A stretch of 63,643 bases of DNA from an uncultured Eubacteriales bacterium (GCA_949293325.1 CASFCZ010000043.1:1-63643), one strand, 5' to 3'; positions 42,962 to 54,749 are shown, counted from the stretch's first letter. Notes: generated by a model not told the origin, from the sequence alone. Made by a program: numbers and translations.

Positions 42962-44037
42962 TGTTTATTAATGACCTTACATTGAAAAACTACAGGAATA
43001 TAGCTGATGCCCATATTGAGCTTAGTCCCGGGGTCAATATTATCTACGGTGACAATGCCCAGGGCAAGACAAATATCCTTGAAAGTATATATATCTGCTC
43101 CTGCGGCAGAAGTCAGCGTTCGGGGGTAAGTGACAGGGATATGATAGCCTTTAATGAGCAGGAGGCCCATATAAGGCTTAATGTTGTGTCGGGAAATACC
43201 GACAGGATAGATATACATTTTGCCTCCGGTAAAAAAAAGTTTATCAGTGTAAACGGTATATCAATCCAGAAGATGGGTGAGCTTTTCGGTGTACTTAATA
43301 CGGTGTTTTTCGGTCCCCAGGATTTACAGCTTATACAGTCGGGACCGGGAGAAAGACGCCGTTTTATGGATATGGAGCTGTGTCAGATAAGTAATGTTTA
43401 TTATTATAATCTAAAAAAATATTACAGACTTCTTAAACAGCGCAATAACCTTCTTAAAACCCTTCAGAAAAACTCAAGTCAGTATGATATGCTGGATATA
43501 TATGACCAGCAGCTGACCATTACAGGTATTAAGATACTGGAAATAAGGGAAAACTTTATTAAAAGGCTCAATGACTTTGCTGCAGCCATGCACCGGGATA
43601 TATCAGAGGGCAAAGAGGAGCTTACTATACAATACAAACCCGACACATCAGCTGAGGATTATCTTTCAAGGCTTAATAAAAGTCATGAAAGGGATATTAT
43701 ACTTGGCTCAACATCCCATGGCATACATAAGGATGATATTGCCTTTATGATAAACGGTATAAATGCCAGAAATTTCGGTTCCCAGGGACAGCAGAGAAGT
43801 GCCTGTATTTCAGCCAAGCTGGCAGAGATAGAGCTGATAATGGCAGAAAGGGGTCAAAGCCCTGTTCTTTTGCTGGATGATGTACTTTCAGAGCTTGACG
43901 GTAAAAGACAGAACAGTCTTATTAAATCCATAGGCAATATACAAACGGTCATTACCTGTACGGGTATAGAGGACCATATTAAAAAAATATCCTCTGAAAC
44001 TAAAATTTTTAACGTAAAAAAAGGAAAAATCCTTTAA
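42961..44037 (+). CDS. recF: DNA replication and repair protein RecF
   Basis: 358 residues. Walker A is IIYGDNAQGKTNILESIYICSCGRSQR, the ABC signature is in NFGSQGQQRSACISAKLAEIELI, and Walker B is LLLDDVLSELD. It loads RecA at gaps with RecO and RecR. No separate ribosome-binding site is visible; translation is coupled to the S4 gene by a one-base overlap. Confidence 0.95.
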   Translation: MFINDLTLKNYRNIADAHIELSPGVNIIYGDNAQGKTNILESIYICSCGRSQRSGVSDRDMIAFNEQEAHIRLNVVSGNTDRIDIHFASGKKKFISVNGISIQKMGELFGVLNTVFFGPQDLQLIQSGPGERRRFMDMELCQISNVYYYNLKKYYRLLKQRNNLLKTLQKNSSQYDMLDIYDQQLTITGIKILEIRENFIKRLNDFAAAMHRDISEGKEELTIQYKPDTSAEDYLSRLNKSHERDIILGSTSHGIHKDDIAFMINGINARNFGSQGQQRSACISAKLAEIELIMAERGQSPVLLLDDVLSELDGKRQNSLIKSIGNIQTVITCTGIEDHIKKISSETKIFNVKKGKIL

Positions 44038-44055
44038 AAATAGTTAAATTTGTGT

Positions 44056-46063
<2,008 letters not shown>

Positions 46064-46078
46064 AAGGAGAAGCACAAA

Positions 46079-48553
46079 ATGGAAAATCAGTTTGATAAAA
46101 TTCAGGAAATAGAAATTTCCACGGAGATGAAAAGCTCATATATAGACTATGCCATGAGCGTTATAGTTTCACGTGCTCTCCCTGATGTCCGTGACGGTTT
46201 AAAGCCTGTTCAGAGGCGTATTCTCTATGCAATGAACGAGCTTAATCTGGATCCGTCAAAGGGTTATAAAAAATGTGCCCGTATCGTTGGTGATACAATG
46301 GGTAAATATCATCCCCACGGTGATTCTGCCATATATGATGCCCTTGTAAGAATGGCACAGGATTTCTCCATGAGATATATGCTTGTGGACGGTCATGGCA
46401 ACTTCGGTTCCATTGACGGTTTCGGTGCAGCTGCATCCCGTTATACCGAGGCAAAGCTCCAGCGTATCAGTATGGAGATGTTAAGGGATATAGAGAAGGA
46501 TACAGTTGATTTTATAGACAACTATGACGGTGAGTTCAAAGAGCCTACGGTTCTGCCCTCCCGTATACCTAACCTTCTTATAAACGGCTCAAGCGGTATT
46601 GCCGTAGGTATGGCAACAAATATACCTCCCCATAACCTTACTGAGGTAATAAATGCTATTATCAGGATAATAGACAACCATATTCAGGAGCACAGGGATA
46701 CGGATATTGACGAGCTTATGTCAATAGTAAAGGGCCCCGACTTTCCTACAGGTGGTATTATCTATGGTACGGCAGGTATATTAAGTGCCTACAGGACAGG
46801 TAAGGGCAGGCTGAAGCTCAGGGCAAGGGCTGAAATCCAGACCACGCCAAACGGCAGAGAGGAAATTGTTATTACCGAGATACCATATCAGGTAAACAAG
46901 TCCAAAATGATAAAGCAGATAGCTGACCTTGTAAAGGATAAGCGTATCGAGGGCATAAGTGATGTAAATGACTACAGTCAGAAGGCTGAAATTAAGATAG
47001 TAATTGAGTGTAAAAAGGATGCAAATGCAGAGATAGTATTAAACCAGTTATATAAGTTCAGCCAGTTGCAGGAAACTTACTCCATTAACTTCCTTTCAAT
47101 AGTGGATGGTGTTCCCCGTGTTCTTAATCTTAAGGAAATGCTGGATTATTACCTTAAGTATCAGGAGGAAATAATAACCAGACGTACACGCTTTGACCTT
47201 AATAAGGCAAAGGCACGTATACACATTGTTGAGGGTCTTGTAAAGGCTCTGGACAATATTGATGAGGTTATTAATATAATAAGAGGTTCTCAGGTAAAGT
47301 CTGAGGCTAAGGAAAAACTTATTAACAGGTTTGAGTTTACGGATATTCAGGCTGAGGCCATCTGTAATATGCGTCTTATAGCCCTTACGGGACTGGAAAG
47401 GGACAGACTGTTAAATGAGCTTGCTGACCTTCAGGCAAAGATTACCGAGTATGAGGCTATACTTTCCGATGAAAACAAGCTCTATGAGGTTATCAGAGGT
47501 GAGATAACGGATATTAAAAACCGTTTCAGTGATGAAAGACGTACCTCTATTGTTCAGGATATGGGCGAAATAGATATGGAGGACCTTATTGAGGATGAAA
47601 TGAGTGTTATCACCATGACCTCAATGAATTATATCAAGAGAATACCACTTGATACCTACAAGAGCCAGAACAGAGGCGGTAAGGGTATCATAGGTATGCA
47701 GACCAGGGATGAGGACTGTGTTACAAACATATTCCTGAGCTCCAATCATAACCATATACTTTACTTTACCAATACAGGCAGGGTATACCGTACCAAAACA
47801 TGGCAGATTCCTGAGGCAGGAAGAAATGCCAAGGGTACTCCCGTTATAAATGTTATAGACCTGGAGGAGGGAGAAAAGATAACAGAGGTTCTCTCCGTTG
47901 ACAGGGTAGATGAAAATACCAACCTTGTTATGGTAACAAAGAGGGGTATTATAAAGAAGATTACTGCCGACAGCTTTAAAAATATAAGGCGTGGCGGTTT
48001 AAGGGCCGTTAATCTTAAGGATGATGATGAGCTTATTGCAGTTCGTCTTCTTGAGGGCAACAAGGATATTTTTGTTGCAACAAAGGACGGTATGGCAATA
48101 TGTTTCAGCCAGTCGGATCTTCGTAATCTGGGCAGAACAGCTGCAGGTGTTAAGGCAATTACCCTTAATGAGGGTGATTATGTAATAGGTGCCGAGGTTA
48201 TTGAGGACGGTTTAAAGCTCCTTATTGTAAGCGAAAAGGGCTATGGCAAGTGTACAGATACATCCAGCTTCCGTGTTCAGTCCAGAGGTGGTAAGGGTCT
48301 TAAGGCTTACAAGGTCACTGAAAAGACAGGTGATGTTGTAGGTATTGCCATGGTAAATGATAATGAGGAACTTATGATAGTTACAAGCGAAGGTGTTATT
48401 ATCCGTATAAGGGTAAGGGATATATCCACCGTAGGCAGAGTAACCCAGGGTGTTAAGCTTGTAAATGTGGATGAAGGCGTTACAGTAATGAGTATAGCTA
48501 AGATAAGTGAAGACTGTATTGAAGCTGAAAATAGTGAAGAAGTAACGGAATAA
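46079..48553 (+). CDS. gyrA: DNA gyrase subunit A
   Basis: 824 residues. The N-terminal breakage-reunion domain has the active Tyr in [11 protein letters not shown]. The quinolone-resistance region [17 protein letters not shown] has Ser and Ile where GyrA variants occur. The C-terminal six-bladed beta-pinwheel carries the GyrA box [10 protein letters not shown] and repeated GRV/R-type blades. It starts 15 bp after gyrB with AAAGGAG. Confidence 0.96.
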   Translation: MENQFDKIQEIEISTEMKSSYIDYAMSVIVSRALPDVRDGLKPVQRRILYAMNELNLDPSKGYKKCARIVGDTMGKYHPHGDSAIYDALVRMAQDFSMRYMLVDGHGNFGSIDGFGAAASRYTEAKLQRISMEMLRDIEKDTVDFIDNYDGEFKEPTVLPSRIPNLLINGSSGIAVGMATNIPPHNLTEVINAIIRIIDNHIQEHRDTDIDELMSIVKGPDFPTGGIIYGTAGILSAYRTGKGRLKLRARAEIQTTPNGREEIVITEIPYQVNKSKMIKQIADLVKDKRIEGISDVNDYSQKAEIKIVIECKKDANAEIVLNQLYKFSQLQETYSINFLSIVDGVPRVLNLKEMLDYYLKYQEEIITRRTRFDLNKAKARIHIVEGLVKALDNIDEVINIIRGSQVKSEAKEKLINRFEFTDIQAEAICNMRLIALTGLERDRLLNELADLQAKITEYEAILSDENKLYEVIRGEITDIKNRFSDERRTSIVQDMGEIDMEDLIEDEMSVITMTSMNYIKRIPLDTYKSQNRGGKGIIGMQTRDEDCVTNIFLSSNHNHILYFTNTGRVYRTKTWQIPEAGRNAKGTPVINVIDLEEGEKITEVLSVDRVDENTNLVMVTKRGIIKKITADSFKNIRRGGLRAVNLKDDDELIAVRLLEGNKDIFVATKDGMAICFSQSDLRNLGRTAAGVKAITLNEGDYVIGAEVIEDGLKLLIVSEKGYGKCTDTSSFRVQSRGGKGLKAYKVTEKTGDVVGIAMVNDNEELMIVTSEGVIIRIRVRDISTVGRVTQGVKLVNVDEGVTVMSIAKISEDCIEAENSEEVTE

Positions 48554-48556
48554 ATT

Positions 48557-48599
48557 AAAATGGTGCTTTACTGTAAAAGGTAAAGTGCCATTTTTTTTA
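48557..48599 (+). terminator. Terminator of the gyrase operon
   Basis: A stem of about 12 bp with G-U pairs (ATGGTGCTTTAC/GTAAAGTGCCAT) and an eight-T run, just after the gyrA stop codon. Confidence 0.9.
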
Positions 48600-48854
48600 T
48601 ATGTAAAAAATATAATATTTTATTACATAATACAAATATTTTAATATAAAATAAGTATATTATCCACAATTTATAATATATACATATTATTTCTTGTCGC
48701 TTTTTTTATATGGAAAAATATACGGATATATTGTATAATATAATAGTAGTCATATGGGACTATGTATTTAATGTCGAAAATATTAAATGGAAAAAAATTC
48801 CATAATGTTATATAATATTTATATCAAAAATTTAATGTTCGGGGGATTTTAAAG
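48600..48854 (+). promoter_or_regulatory. AT-rich leader region with one DnaA box and a promoter
   Basis: Very AT-rich. A perfect DnaA box TTATCCACA stands at 48660-48668. -10 TATAAT (48734-48739), with TGGAAA 17 bp upstream, is a likely promoter for the small gene that follows. The transcript leader would be about 110 nt; its role is not clear. Confidence 0.5.
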
Positions 48855-49118
48855 ATGTTTTATATAAGGGCAGAAAAAGATGCCAGGCTGGTAAGTGAGC
48901 TTGGTGATCCTTTGTTTTACAGGTATATGCTTATCTGCAACATGGGTGTATACAATATCCTTTGTATAAGTGTCAATGATGGGACAGGGGAAATATACAG
49001 GGGTGTTTCTGAGGATGAAAGTACAGCCCTGAGGGTTTTTGATATAGTTTATAATAACGGAGTAGCTCCCGAACATCTTGACTGTATAATAGATGATATT
49101 CTGGGAGAAATGAATTAA
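48855..49118 (+). CDS. Small DUF6514-like protein
   Basis: 87 residues from ATG with GGGGGA eight bases upstream. The pattern VYNILCISVNDGTGEIYRGVSEDESTALRVFDIVYNNGVAPEHLDCIIDDILGEM resembles DUF6514, small Clostridia proteins with an N-terminal beta hairpin and C-terminal helices. No signal peptide or membrane segment. Function unknown. Its stop codon lies in the first arm of the hairpin that flanks repeat copy B. Confidence 0.65.
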   Translation: MFYIRAEKDARLVSELGDPLFYRYMLICNMGVYNILCISVNDGTGEIYRGVSEDESTALRVFDIVYNNGVAPEHLDCIIDDILGEMN

Positions 49119-49490
49119 AGGGGATACATTTTTGTATCCCCTTTCAGCGTGTCGAAAAAGTCGACACGCTTGCAAGAAATGCTTGCAGTTCTTGCAGTAG
49201 GGGTACTGACGTACCCACCTTTGCATCGCAAAGTATGCGACCGCCCTTTGGGCGGCTTTTGCTGAAAGCAAAAGTGCTGTGAAAGTAGTAAACCGTTCCT
49301 CAAGGGGATTAAAACCCCTTGAGAAACTCTTACTATACCCTCGAACGGGCAAAGCCCGTCCTGCGGATTAAAGTCTGCGACGCTTTAAGTTACCTGAAAA
49401 TGCAGGTTGGATATTTATTTAATTCATAAAGTTAGCTACTTTATGGGTTTATTGACAGTCTGAAGGGGATACAAACTGTATCCCCTTTTA
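49117..49490. mobile_element. Hairpin-rich non-coding element, copy B, with hairpin flanks
   Basis: Body 49145-49463 (about 319 bp). About 97 percent identical by eye to copy A over its first 270 bp, then divergent for about 25 bp, then identical again at the right end (GGTTTATTGACAGTCTGA). The flanks are AAAGGGGATAC/GTATCCCCTTT hairpins on both sides (49117-49144 and 49463-49490). Their stems match each other but their loops differ. It again lies between convergent genes. Any reading frame inside is accidental. Confidence 0.75.
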
Positions 49491-49493
49491 ATT

Positions 49494-49964
49494 TTACTTT
49501 TTATTCATATCAATTATTTCTGACTGTTTATGTATATCCTCTATCTCAACTGCCATTTTTTCAACCTCGTTTGTAAGCCTGCCTATAAGCTCACTGTCTA
49601 CATTATGGTGGAGGAATATATGCTCCATACGTTCATATATACCGTTTATCTTTTCATTGAGGTTAATGTACATTTTAACATCATTAAGCTTTGAGGACTT
49701 TTTAAATCTTGCAATATCATCCTTTATAAACTCAATTATTTCCTTCTGGTCTGCATATTTACCCTTTACCATTGCATAGGGTCTCATACGCTGTAAAAAG
49801 TACTTGTCCTTTCTGGTGATATTGAACACATAGGATACTATAAGTCCATCCCCAAGGTCAAAGTTAGCTATGTGCATTTTACTTGGGAAAACCTTTATAT
49901 CAGTTGCTCCCAACTGTCTCAGGTTAAGACCTATTATATCACTTGTAACCGTATCTCTGTTCAT
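49494..49964 (-). CDS. Conserved-looking cytoplasmic protein of unknown function
   Basis: 156 residues, no signal peptide. The N-terminal half is mixed alpha/beta (MHIANFDLGDGLIVSYVFNITRKDKYFLQRMRPYAM). The C-terminal half (about 75-155) is charged and helical, with a likely coiled coil (INLNEKINGIYERMEHIF ... LTNEVEKMAVEIEDIHKQSEII). It starts 23 bp after the ArsB/NhaD-like transporter and is probably co-transcribed with it. I do not recognise the family. Confidence 0.6.
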   Translation of the reverse strand: MNRDTVTSDIIGLNLRQLGATDIKVFPSKMHIANFDLGDGLIVSYVFNITRKDKYFLQRMRPYAMVKGKYADQKEIIEFIKDDIARFKKSSKLNDVKMYINLNEKINGIYERMEHIFLHHNVDSELIGRLTNEVEKMAVEIEDIHKQSEIIDMNKK

Positions 49965-49987
49965 TTGTGCTCCTCCCTTTTTATTTA

Positions 49988-51256
49988 TTAAGCATATTTA
50001 ATAAGCAAATATATTGTAGATATAATAATGGATATTATCATCATAGGAAAACCTAACTTAAGATAATTTTTAAAGGTTATCTCATATCCGTTCTTTTTAC
50101 CTATGCCTGAAAGTACTACATTTGCAGATGAACCTACAAGGGTTCCGTTTCCACCCAGACAGGCTCCAAGAGAAAGTGCCCACCACAGTGGTGTTATATC
50201 TATACCGCTCTCTCCCATGGTAAGTATAAGGGGGATAAGGGTTGCAACAAATGGTATGTTATCCAGGAATGATGATAATAATGCAGATACCCACAATATA
50301 AGCAGGAGCATAAGTGTAGTATGACCGTCTGTAATATCAAGTATAAAGTTGGCGGCAATGTCGATTACTCCTGTTTCCTGCATACCTCCTACTACTCCAA
50401 AGAGGCCTATAAAGAATACTATTGTACTCCATTCCACAGAGGATATTATTTCATCCATATCCTCATGGCTTATAAGAATTATAATTACCGCAGCAGTTAT
50501 GGCTATGGTGGATGATTCTACTCCAAGCTGGCTGTGGAAAATAAAGGCAAGTACAAGTAATACCATAAGTACCACACTGACTATTATCAGTTTTTTGTTT
50601 TTAATGGCACGTCTTTCATCAAGTTTTGCAACAGCCTTCATATTTTCATCAGATACGTAAAAGTGTCTGCCGTATATGAAGTAAAAGCCCAAAAGGGTTA
50701 CAACTGCAATTATAAATGAAGGTATACCTGTATTTACAATAAAGTCCATAAAGCTAAGGTTAGCAGAACTACCTATCATAATATTAGGCGGGTCACCTAT
50801 AAGGGTGGCTGTACCGCCTATATTAGAGGCAAGTATCTGTGTTATAAGGTATGGCACAGGGTTGACATTAAGCAGTTCAGTAACGGCTATTGTCATTGGT
50901 CCTACAAGAAGTACTGTTGTTACATTGTCAAGGAAGGATGACAGACAGGCCGTAATGACAAAAAACATTACCATTATAAGCCAGGGATTACCCTTTGATA
51001 TCTTTGCAGACTTAATTGCTATGTACTCAAAGAGTCCTGAGGTTTTGACTACAGATACAAAGAGCATCATACCTATAAGTATGCCCACCGTATTCAAATC
51101 AATATAGGAGGCAAAGCTTTCCAGATCAAGTATATGGAAAATAATAAGAAGTATTGCTCCTGCTACTGCGGCAAGGGACCTGTGTAGACTTTCTGTCATA
51201 ATGGCTGCCATGGTAACTGCAAATATAATTATTGATATAATCTGTTGTGTGTCCAT
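49988..51256 (-). CDS. ArsB/NhaD (SLC13-like) family transporter
   Basis: 422 residues with about 11-12 transmembrane helices in two inverted halves. Each half has the family hairpin signature: SSFLDNVTTVLLVGP and LSSFLDNIPFVATLIP, with GGTATLIGDPPNIMIGS and GGNGTLVGSSANVVLSG. The ion-transporter superfamily includes Na+/H+ antiporters, arsenite pumps and anion symporters; the substrate is not decidable here. It has its own promoter and RBS AAGGAGGTG. Confidence 0.85.
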   Translation of the reverse strand: MDTQQIISIIIFAVTMAAIMTESLHRSLAAVAGAILLIIFHILDLESFASYIDLNTVGILIGMMLFVSVVKTSGLFEYIAIKSAKISKGNPWLIMVMFFVITACLSSFLDNVTTVLLVGPMTIAVTELLNVNPVPYLITQILASNIGGTATLIGDPPNIMIGSSANLSFMDFIVNTGIPSFIIAVVTLLGFYFIYGRHFYVSDENMKAVAKLDERRAIKNKKLIIVSVVLMVLLVLAFIFHSQLGVESSTIAITAAVIIILISHEDMDEIISSVEWSTIVFFIGLFGVVGGMQETGVIDIAANFILDITDGHTTLMLLLILWVSALLSSFLDNIPFVATLIPLILTMGESGIDITPLWWALSLGACLGGNGTLVGSSANVVLSGIGKKNGYEITFKNYLKLGFPMMIISIIISTIYLLIKYA

Positions 51257-51290
51257 TTCACACCTCCTTAATTATTTTTGTACATTTTTT

Positions 51291-51319
51291 ATAATACGCT
51301 TTTTTTGTATAAATTTCAA
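51291..51319 (-). promoter_or_regulatory. Transporter gene promoter
   Basis: -35 TTGAAA (51314-51319), a 17-bp spacer and -10 TATTAT (complement of 51291-51296). A small hairpin with a T run (CGCC/GGCG, about 51332-51358) precedes it. Confidence 0.65.
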
Positions 51320-51412
51320 TATAAATATTGTCACAAAAAAAGGCGCCTGTTGGCGTCTGTAATTGTGTATCATAAACATTATTTATATCTGATTTTATGT
51401 GATATATTTCAG

Positions 51413-51446
51413 AAAAATTCAGGGGCGGTTTTACCCGCCTCTGAAT
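51413..51446 (-). terminator. Terminator of the Cys-rich miniprotein gene
   Basis: Minus strand: TTCAGAGGCGG/CCGCCCCTGAA stem of 11 bp with one mismatch, then five T. A second stem (CTGACTG/CAGTCAG) stands just upstream of it. Confidence 0.85.
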
Positions 51447-51502
51447 CTGATCTGACTGTCCAAAGCAGTCAGTCTGTGTGGTCCTTAACAGCTAAAGGAT
51501 TA

Positions 51503-51685
51503 TCAGCACTTATTGTCGCAAAGGTTGAAGCAACTGCCACCGCAGCAGAAAAGAAGAATGAGGATAATAATCCATGTACAGTTGTCATTGCCGCATCCGC
51601 CGAAAATACCGTTTAAGCCGTTATTTCCGCTGAAAAGAAGCAAAAGAATGATAATCCAGATAATGTTGTTGTTTCCACAGTTCAT
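51503..51685 (-). CDS. Gly/Asn/Cys-rich membrane miniprotein
   Basis: 60 residues with GGAGG seven bases before ATG. Two short hydrophobic stretches with the same motif, WIIILLLLF (about 9-17) and WIIILILLF (about 38-46), are separated by loops rich in Gly, Asn and Cys. There are eight cysteines in all, with a C-terminal CCGGSCFNLCDNKC. Similar tiny proteins in Bacilli and Clostridia (YjcZ or high-cysteine types) have been linked to spores or membranes; I cannot assign a function. It is monocistronic, with its own terminator. Confidence 0.65.
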   Translation of the reverse strand: MNCGNNNIIWIIILLLLFSGNNGLNGIFGGCGNDNCTWIIILILLFCCGGSCFNLCDNKC

Positions 51686-51761
51686 AGAGTTACCTCCAAA
51701 ATTTAATTGACTGTATATATTATGCGTTTATGGCAAAATATTGCAAGTCCAATTAAATTTT

Positions 51762-52466
51762 TTACTCTTTTCCCGTAAGCTGCCTTATTACCTCTCCTGC
51801 AATTATTAGTCCTGCCACTGAGGGCACAAAGGCTATACTTCCCGGAATGGGTTTTCCTGTGGTTTCATCTGTTATGCCTGATGGAATGGGCTTTTCCTTT
51901 GAGTATACCACCTTAACATCCGTTATTCCCCTTTTTCCAAGCTCCCTGCGCATTACTTTTGCAAGGGGGCATACACTGGTCTGGGAAATATCTGCAAGCT
52001 CAAACAATTCAGGGTGGAGCTTATTTCCTGCACCCATGGAGCTTATAACAGGTACACCTGCCTCCTTTGCTGCCTCTATTATAGCTATTTTGGCAGTTAC
52101 GGTATCCACTGCGTCCACCACATAGTCATATTGATTAAAGTTAAATTCTCCCTTGTTTTCAGGGAGAAAAAAACATCTATAGCCATTGACTATGGTATTG
52201 GGGTTAATATCGGCTATCCTTTCCTTCATTACATCAACCTTATACTTGCCTATGGTGGAGTGAAGGGCTATTATCTGTCTGTTTATATTAGATGGGGCAA
52301 CTGTATCCTTATCTATAATGTCAAGTTTTCCTACTCCGCTCCTTGCCAGTGCCTCTGTTGTATAGCCACCTACCCCACCTATGCCGAATACGGCAACATG
52401 GGCATTTTTCAGCTTATCAATACTATCTGCTCCAAGTAAAAGTTCTGTTCTTTTCAGTTCCTCCAT
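51762..52466 (-). CDS. tcdA: ThiF-type tRNA threonylcarbamoyladenosine dehydratase (TcdA/CsdL)
   Basis: 234 residues from MEELKRTELLLGADSIDKL, with GGAGG upstream; a 17-codon longer frame is rejected. The E1-like ATP-binding motif is VAVFGIGGVGGYTTEALARSG, followed by DKDTVAPSNINRQIIAL and VVDAVDTVTAKIAIIEAA. Shape and length match TcdA, which cyclises t6A37 to ct6A in tRNA. The upstream gap holds four DnaA boxes. Confidence 0.88.
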   Translation of the reverse strand: MEELKRTELLLGADSIDKLKNAHVAVFGIGGVGGYTTEALARSGVGKLDIIDKDTVAPSNINRQIIALHSTIGKYKVDVMKERIADINPNTIVNGYRCFFLPENKGEFNFNQYDYVVDAVDTVTAKIAIIEAAKEAGVPVISSMGAGNKLHPELFELADISQTSVCPLAKVMRRELGKRGITDVKVVYSKEKPIPSGITDETTGKPIPGSIAFVPSVAGLIIAGEVIRQLTGKE

Positions 52467-52509
52467 ATTTCCTCCACAATGAAATATACCAAATTTTCGA
52501 TTAAAGGGT

Positions 52510-52617
52510 TTATCCACATTAACCTTTGTCCATATATGGCTGAGACAGTGGATTTTACACTTTTACACAGAAGTTATCCACAAAAAACTACGTTCTAAGT
52601 GTGGATAATGTGGATAA
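52510..52617. promoter_or_regulatory. Cluster of four perfect DnaA boxes
   Basis: TTATCCACA at 52510-52518 and 52574-52582; complements at 52600-52608 and 52609-52617, the last two directly abutting. All match the strict consensus, in a 127-bp gap between murC and the ThiF-like gene, about 12.5 kb from the dnaA start. No convincing promoter could be placed between them. Confidence 0.85.
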
Positions 52618-52644
52618 CTTTTGGGATTTTACATTAAAAACCTA

Positions 52645-54018
52645 TTATTTTACAATATTTTCACCCAGTTTATATACATCCCCTGCACCCATAGTTATCA
52701 ACATCTCCTGTGGACGGCAATTTTCCTTAAGGAATTTTTCCGCCTCATCCATGGTTGGAATATAGTATACCTCAGTGCCTAAAGCCGCTATTTTATCCCT
52801 TAAATCTGCAGAGGTTACAAGGTGTGTATCCTTTTCCCTTGAGGCATATATATCAAGAAGAACTACTTTGTCAGCCTCCGAAAGGGCGTTCGCAAATTCA
52901 TCAAGGAGGTCATATGTTCTGGTATATGTGTGTGGCTGAAAGCATATCCACAGTGCAGAGGGCTTATTTTTTCTGGCTGAGTTTATGGTTGCTTTGATTT
53001 CAGTTGGGTGGTGGGCATAGTCGTCTATTACCTTTACACCCTTAAAGGTGCCTTTGTACTGAAAACGTCTGTCTGTACCACTATAGCTTTTTATACCCTT
53101 TAATATACTGTCAACAGGAATTTTGCTGCGGTATGCAAGGGCAAAGGCTGCAAGGGAGTTGTATACATTATGCTCTCCCGGGATGGAGAGTTGTATTTCT
53201 GCTATTTTTTCACCATTATACAGGGCTGTGTAATGACCCTGACCCTTTTCATTATAGCTAATGTCAGCTGCCTGCCACTGGGCATTAATGCCCTTTCCGT
53301 AGGTGATAACCTCACCTGTGTAGCCATCAAGAACTTTATCAAGGTCCTTTATATCACTGTTAATAACAAGGAAGCCATCCTTTGCTATCCTTTTTACAAA
53401 TTTGTTGTAGGAGCTGTACATCTGCTCCATTGTTTTAAAGTAATCGGTATGATCCCTGTCTATATTAAGTATAACTGCACTGTAGGGATTGAATTTAAGA
53501 AAACTGTCCCTGTATTCACAGGTTTCAAGCACAATATAGTCATTGCCTCCCACACGGTAGTTGCCTCCTATTGAGGGAAGCATACCGCCTATTGATACTG
53601 TAGGATCAAGACCTGCTGCCATAAATATCTCACTTACCATTGAGGAAGTGGTGGTTTTGCCATGGGTGCCTGCTACAGATACAGGGTATTTGTATTTAAG
53701 CATTATCATACCCACCAGTTCTGCCCTGTCTATTACATCTATACCCATGGAACGGGCTGCCACCAGCTCAGGGTTATCCTCCTGTACCGCCGCCGTATAT
53801 ACCACAAGGTCAGTGTCAGGAGCTATATTTTCTGCCCTCTGTCCTATTTCTACCCTTATGCCAAGGTTTTTAAGGCTGTCTGTAACAGCTGAGCTTACGC
53901 CGTCAGAGCCGGATACCCTGTATCCTTTGCTTAAGAGTATTTCCGCAAGGGAGGACATACTTATTCCTCCAATGCCTATAAAGTGTATTTTTTTATAATC
54001 GGATAAATTTTTTTCCAT
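52645..54018 (-). CDS. murC: UDP-N-acetylmuramate--L-alanine ligase
   Basis: 457 residues from MEKNLSDYKKIHFIGIGGISMSSLAEILLSKG, with AAAGGTGA upstream; a GTG three codons earlier is too close to the site. ATP motif AGTHGKTTTSSM and the Mur ligase signatures (YRDSFLKFNPYSAVILNIDRDHTDYF; DDYAHHPTEIKATI) are present. It adds L-Ala to UDP-MurNAc, the first stem residue. It is transcribed toward the DnaA-box cluster. Confidence 0.95.
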   Translation of the reverse strand: MEKNLSDYKKIHFIGIGGISMSSLAEILLSKGYRVSGSDGVSSAVTDSLKNLGIRVEIGQRAENIAPDTDLVVYTAAVQEDNPELVAARSMGIDVIDRAELVGMIMLKYKYPVSVAGTHGKTTTSSMVSEIFMAAGLDPTVSIGGMLPSIGGNYRVGGNDYIVLETCEYRDSFLKFNPYSAVILNIDRDHTDYFKTMEQMYSSYNKFVKRIAKDGFLVINSDIKDLDKVLDGYTGEVITYGKGINAQWQAADISYNEKGQGHYTALYNGEKIAEIQLSIPGEHNVYNSLAAFALAYRSKIPVDSILKGIKSYSGTDRRFQYKGTFKGVKVIDDYAHHPTEIKATINSARKNKPSALWICFQPHTYTRTYDLLDEFANALSEADKVVLLDIYASREKDTHLVTSADLRDKIAALGTEVYYIPTMDEAEKFLKENCRPQEMLITMGAGDVYKLGENIVK

Positions 54019-54074
54019 ATATCTCACCTTTATTCAGCTTATTTATTATAATTATACCCTATTTAACTTAAAAC

Positions 54075-54749
54075 TCAAGGTGTCTTTTCACCAATCCAGT
54101 TAATAGGTTCAATTTTATTGGATACAAGGTATTCATTGCATTTTTTAAAGTGACCGCAGCCGAAAAAACCCCTGTATGCGGAAAGGGGGCTTGGATGGGG
54201 AGCAGTCAGTACAAGATGCAGGGGATTGTCTATAAGCTCTGCCTTTTTCTGGGCAGGTCCTCCCCAAAGCATATATACCACAGGTCTGTCAAGGCTGTTT
54301 ACCGCCTTAAGCACACTGTCTGTAAATTCCTCCCAGCCTCTGCCCTTATGGGAGTTTGCACTATGCTCCCTTACTGTCATTACAGTGTTAAGCATAAGTA
54401 CACCCTCCTTTCCCCAGTCCTCCAGAAATCCGTTGGGTCTGTTACAGCTGCCGTATTCCTCCGCAAGCTCTTTGTATATGTTTTTAAGGGATGGGGGAAG
54501 TTTTGTCTGCCGGGGAAGTACAGAAAAACAAAGACCGTGTGCCTGGTCTGGCTCGTGGTATGGATCCTGTCCCAGTATTACCGCTTTTACCTCCTTAAGG
54601 GGTGTAAGCTCAAGTGCCCGGAATATGTTTTCCTTTGGAGGATAGCATACCCCATTATTATATTCACTGTCTACAAATTCCATAAGCTCCCTGAAGTATG
54701 GCTTTTGCTCCTCCTTGGTAAAAAGCTCATGCCAGCCTTTGATGTTCAT
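54075..54749 (-). CDS. ung: Uracil-DNA glycosylase (family 1)
   Basis: 224 residues. The catalytic water-activating loop is VILGQDPYHEPDQAHGLCFSV, and the uracil-binding and leucine loops include HPSPLSAYRGFFGCGHF. It removes uracil from DNA. Length is normal. It starts after CAGGGAGGC. Confidence 0.95.
   Translation of the reverse strand: MNIKGWHELFTKEEQKPYFRELMEFVDSEYNNGVCYPPKENIFRALELTPLKEVKAVILGQDPYHEPDQAHGLCFSVLPRQTKLPPSLKNIYKELAEEYGSCNRPNGFLEDWGKEGVLMLNTVMTVREHSANSHKGRGWEEFTDSVLKAVNSLDRPVVYMLWGGPAQKKAELIDNPLHLVLTAPHPSPLSAYRGFFGCGHFKKCNEYLVSNKIEPINWIGEKTP

Noticed and set aside
46160..46180. A parS-like GTTTCACGTG in gyrA
   Set aside because: Only one half of the palindrome fits; the right half reads CTCTCC instead of AAACA.
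48849..49352. A 167-codon minus-strand frame over repeat copy B
   Set aside because: It also reads backward through the better-supported small plus-strand gene, and shares the artefact frame of copy A.
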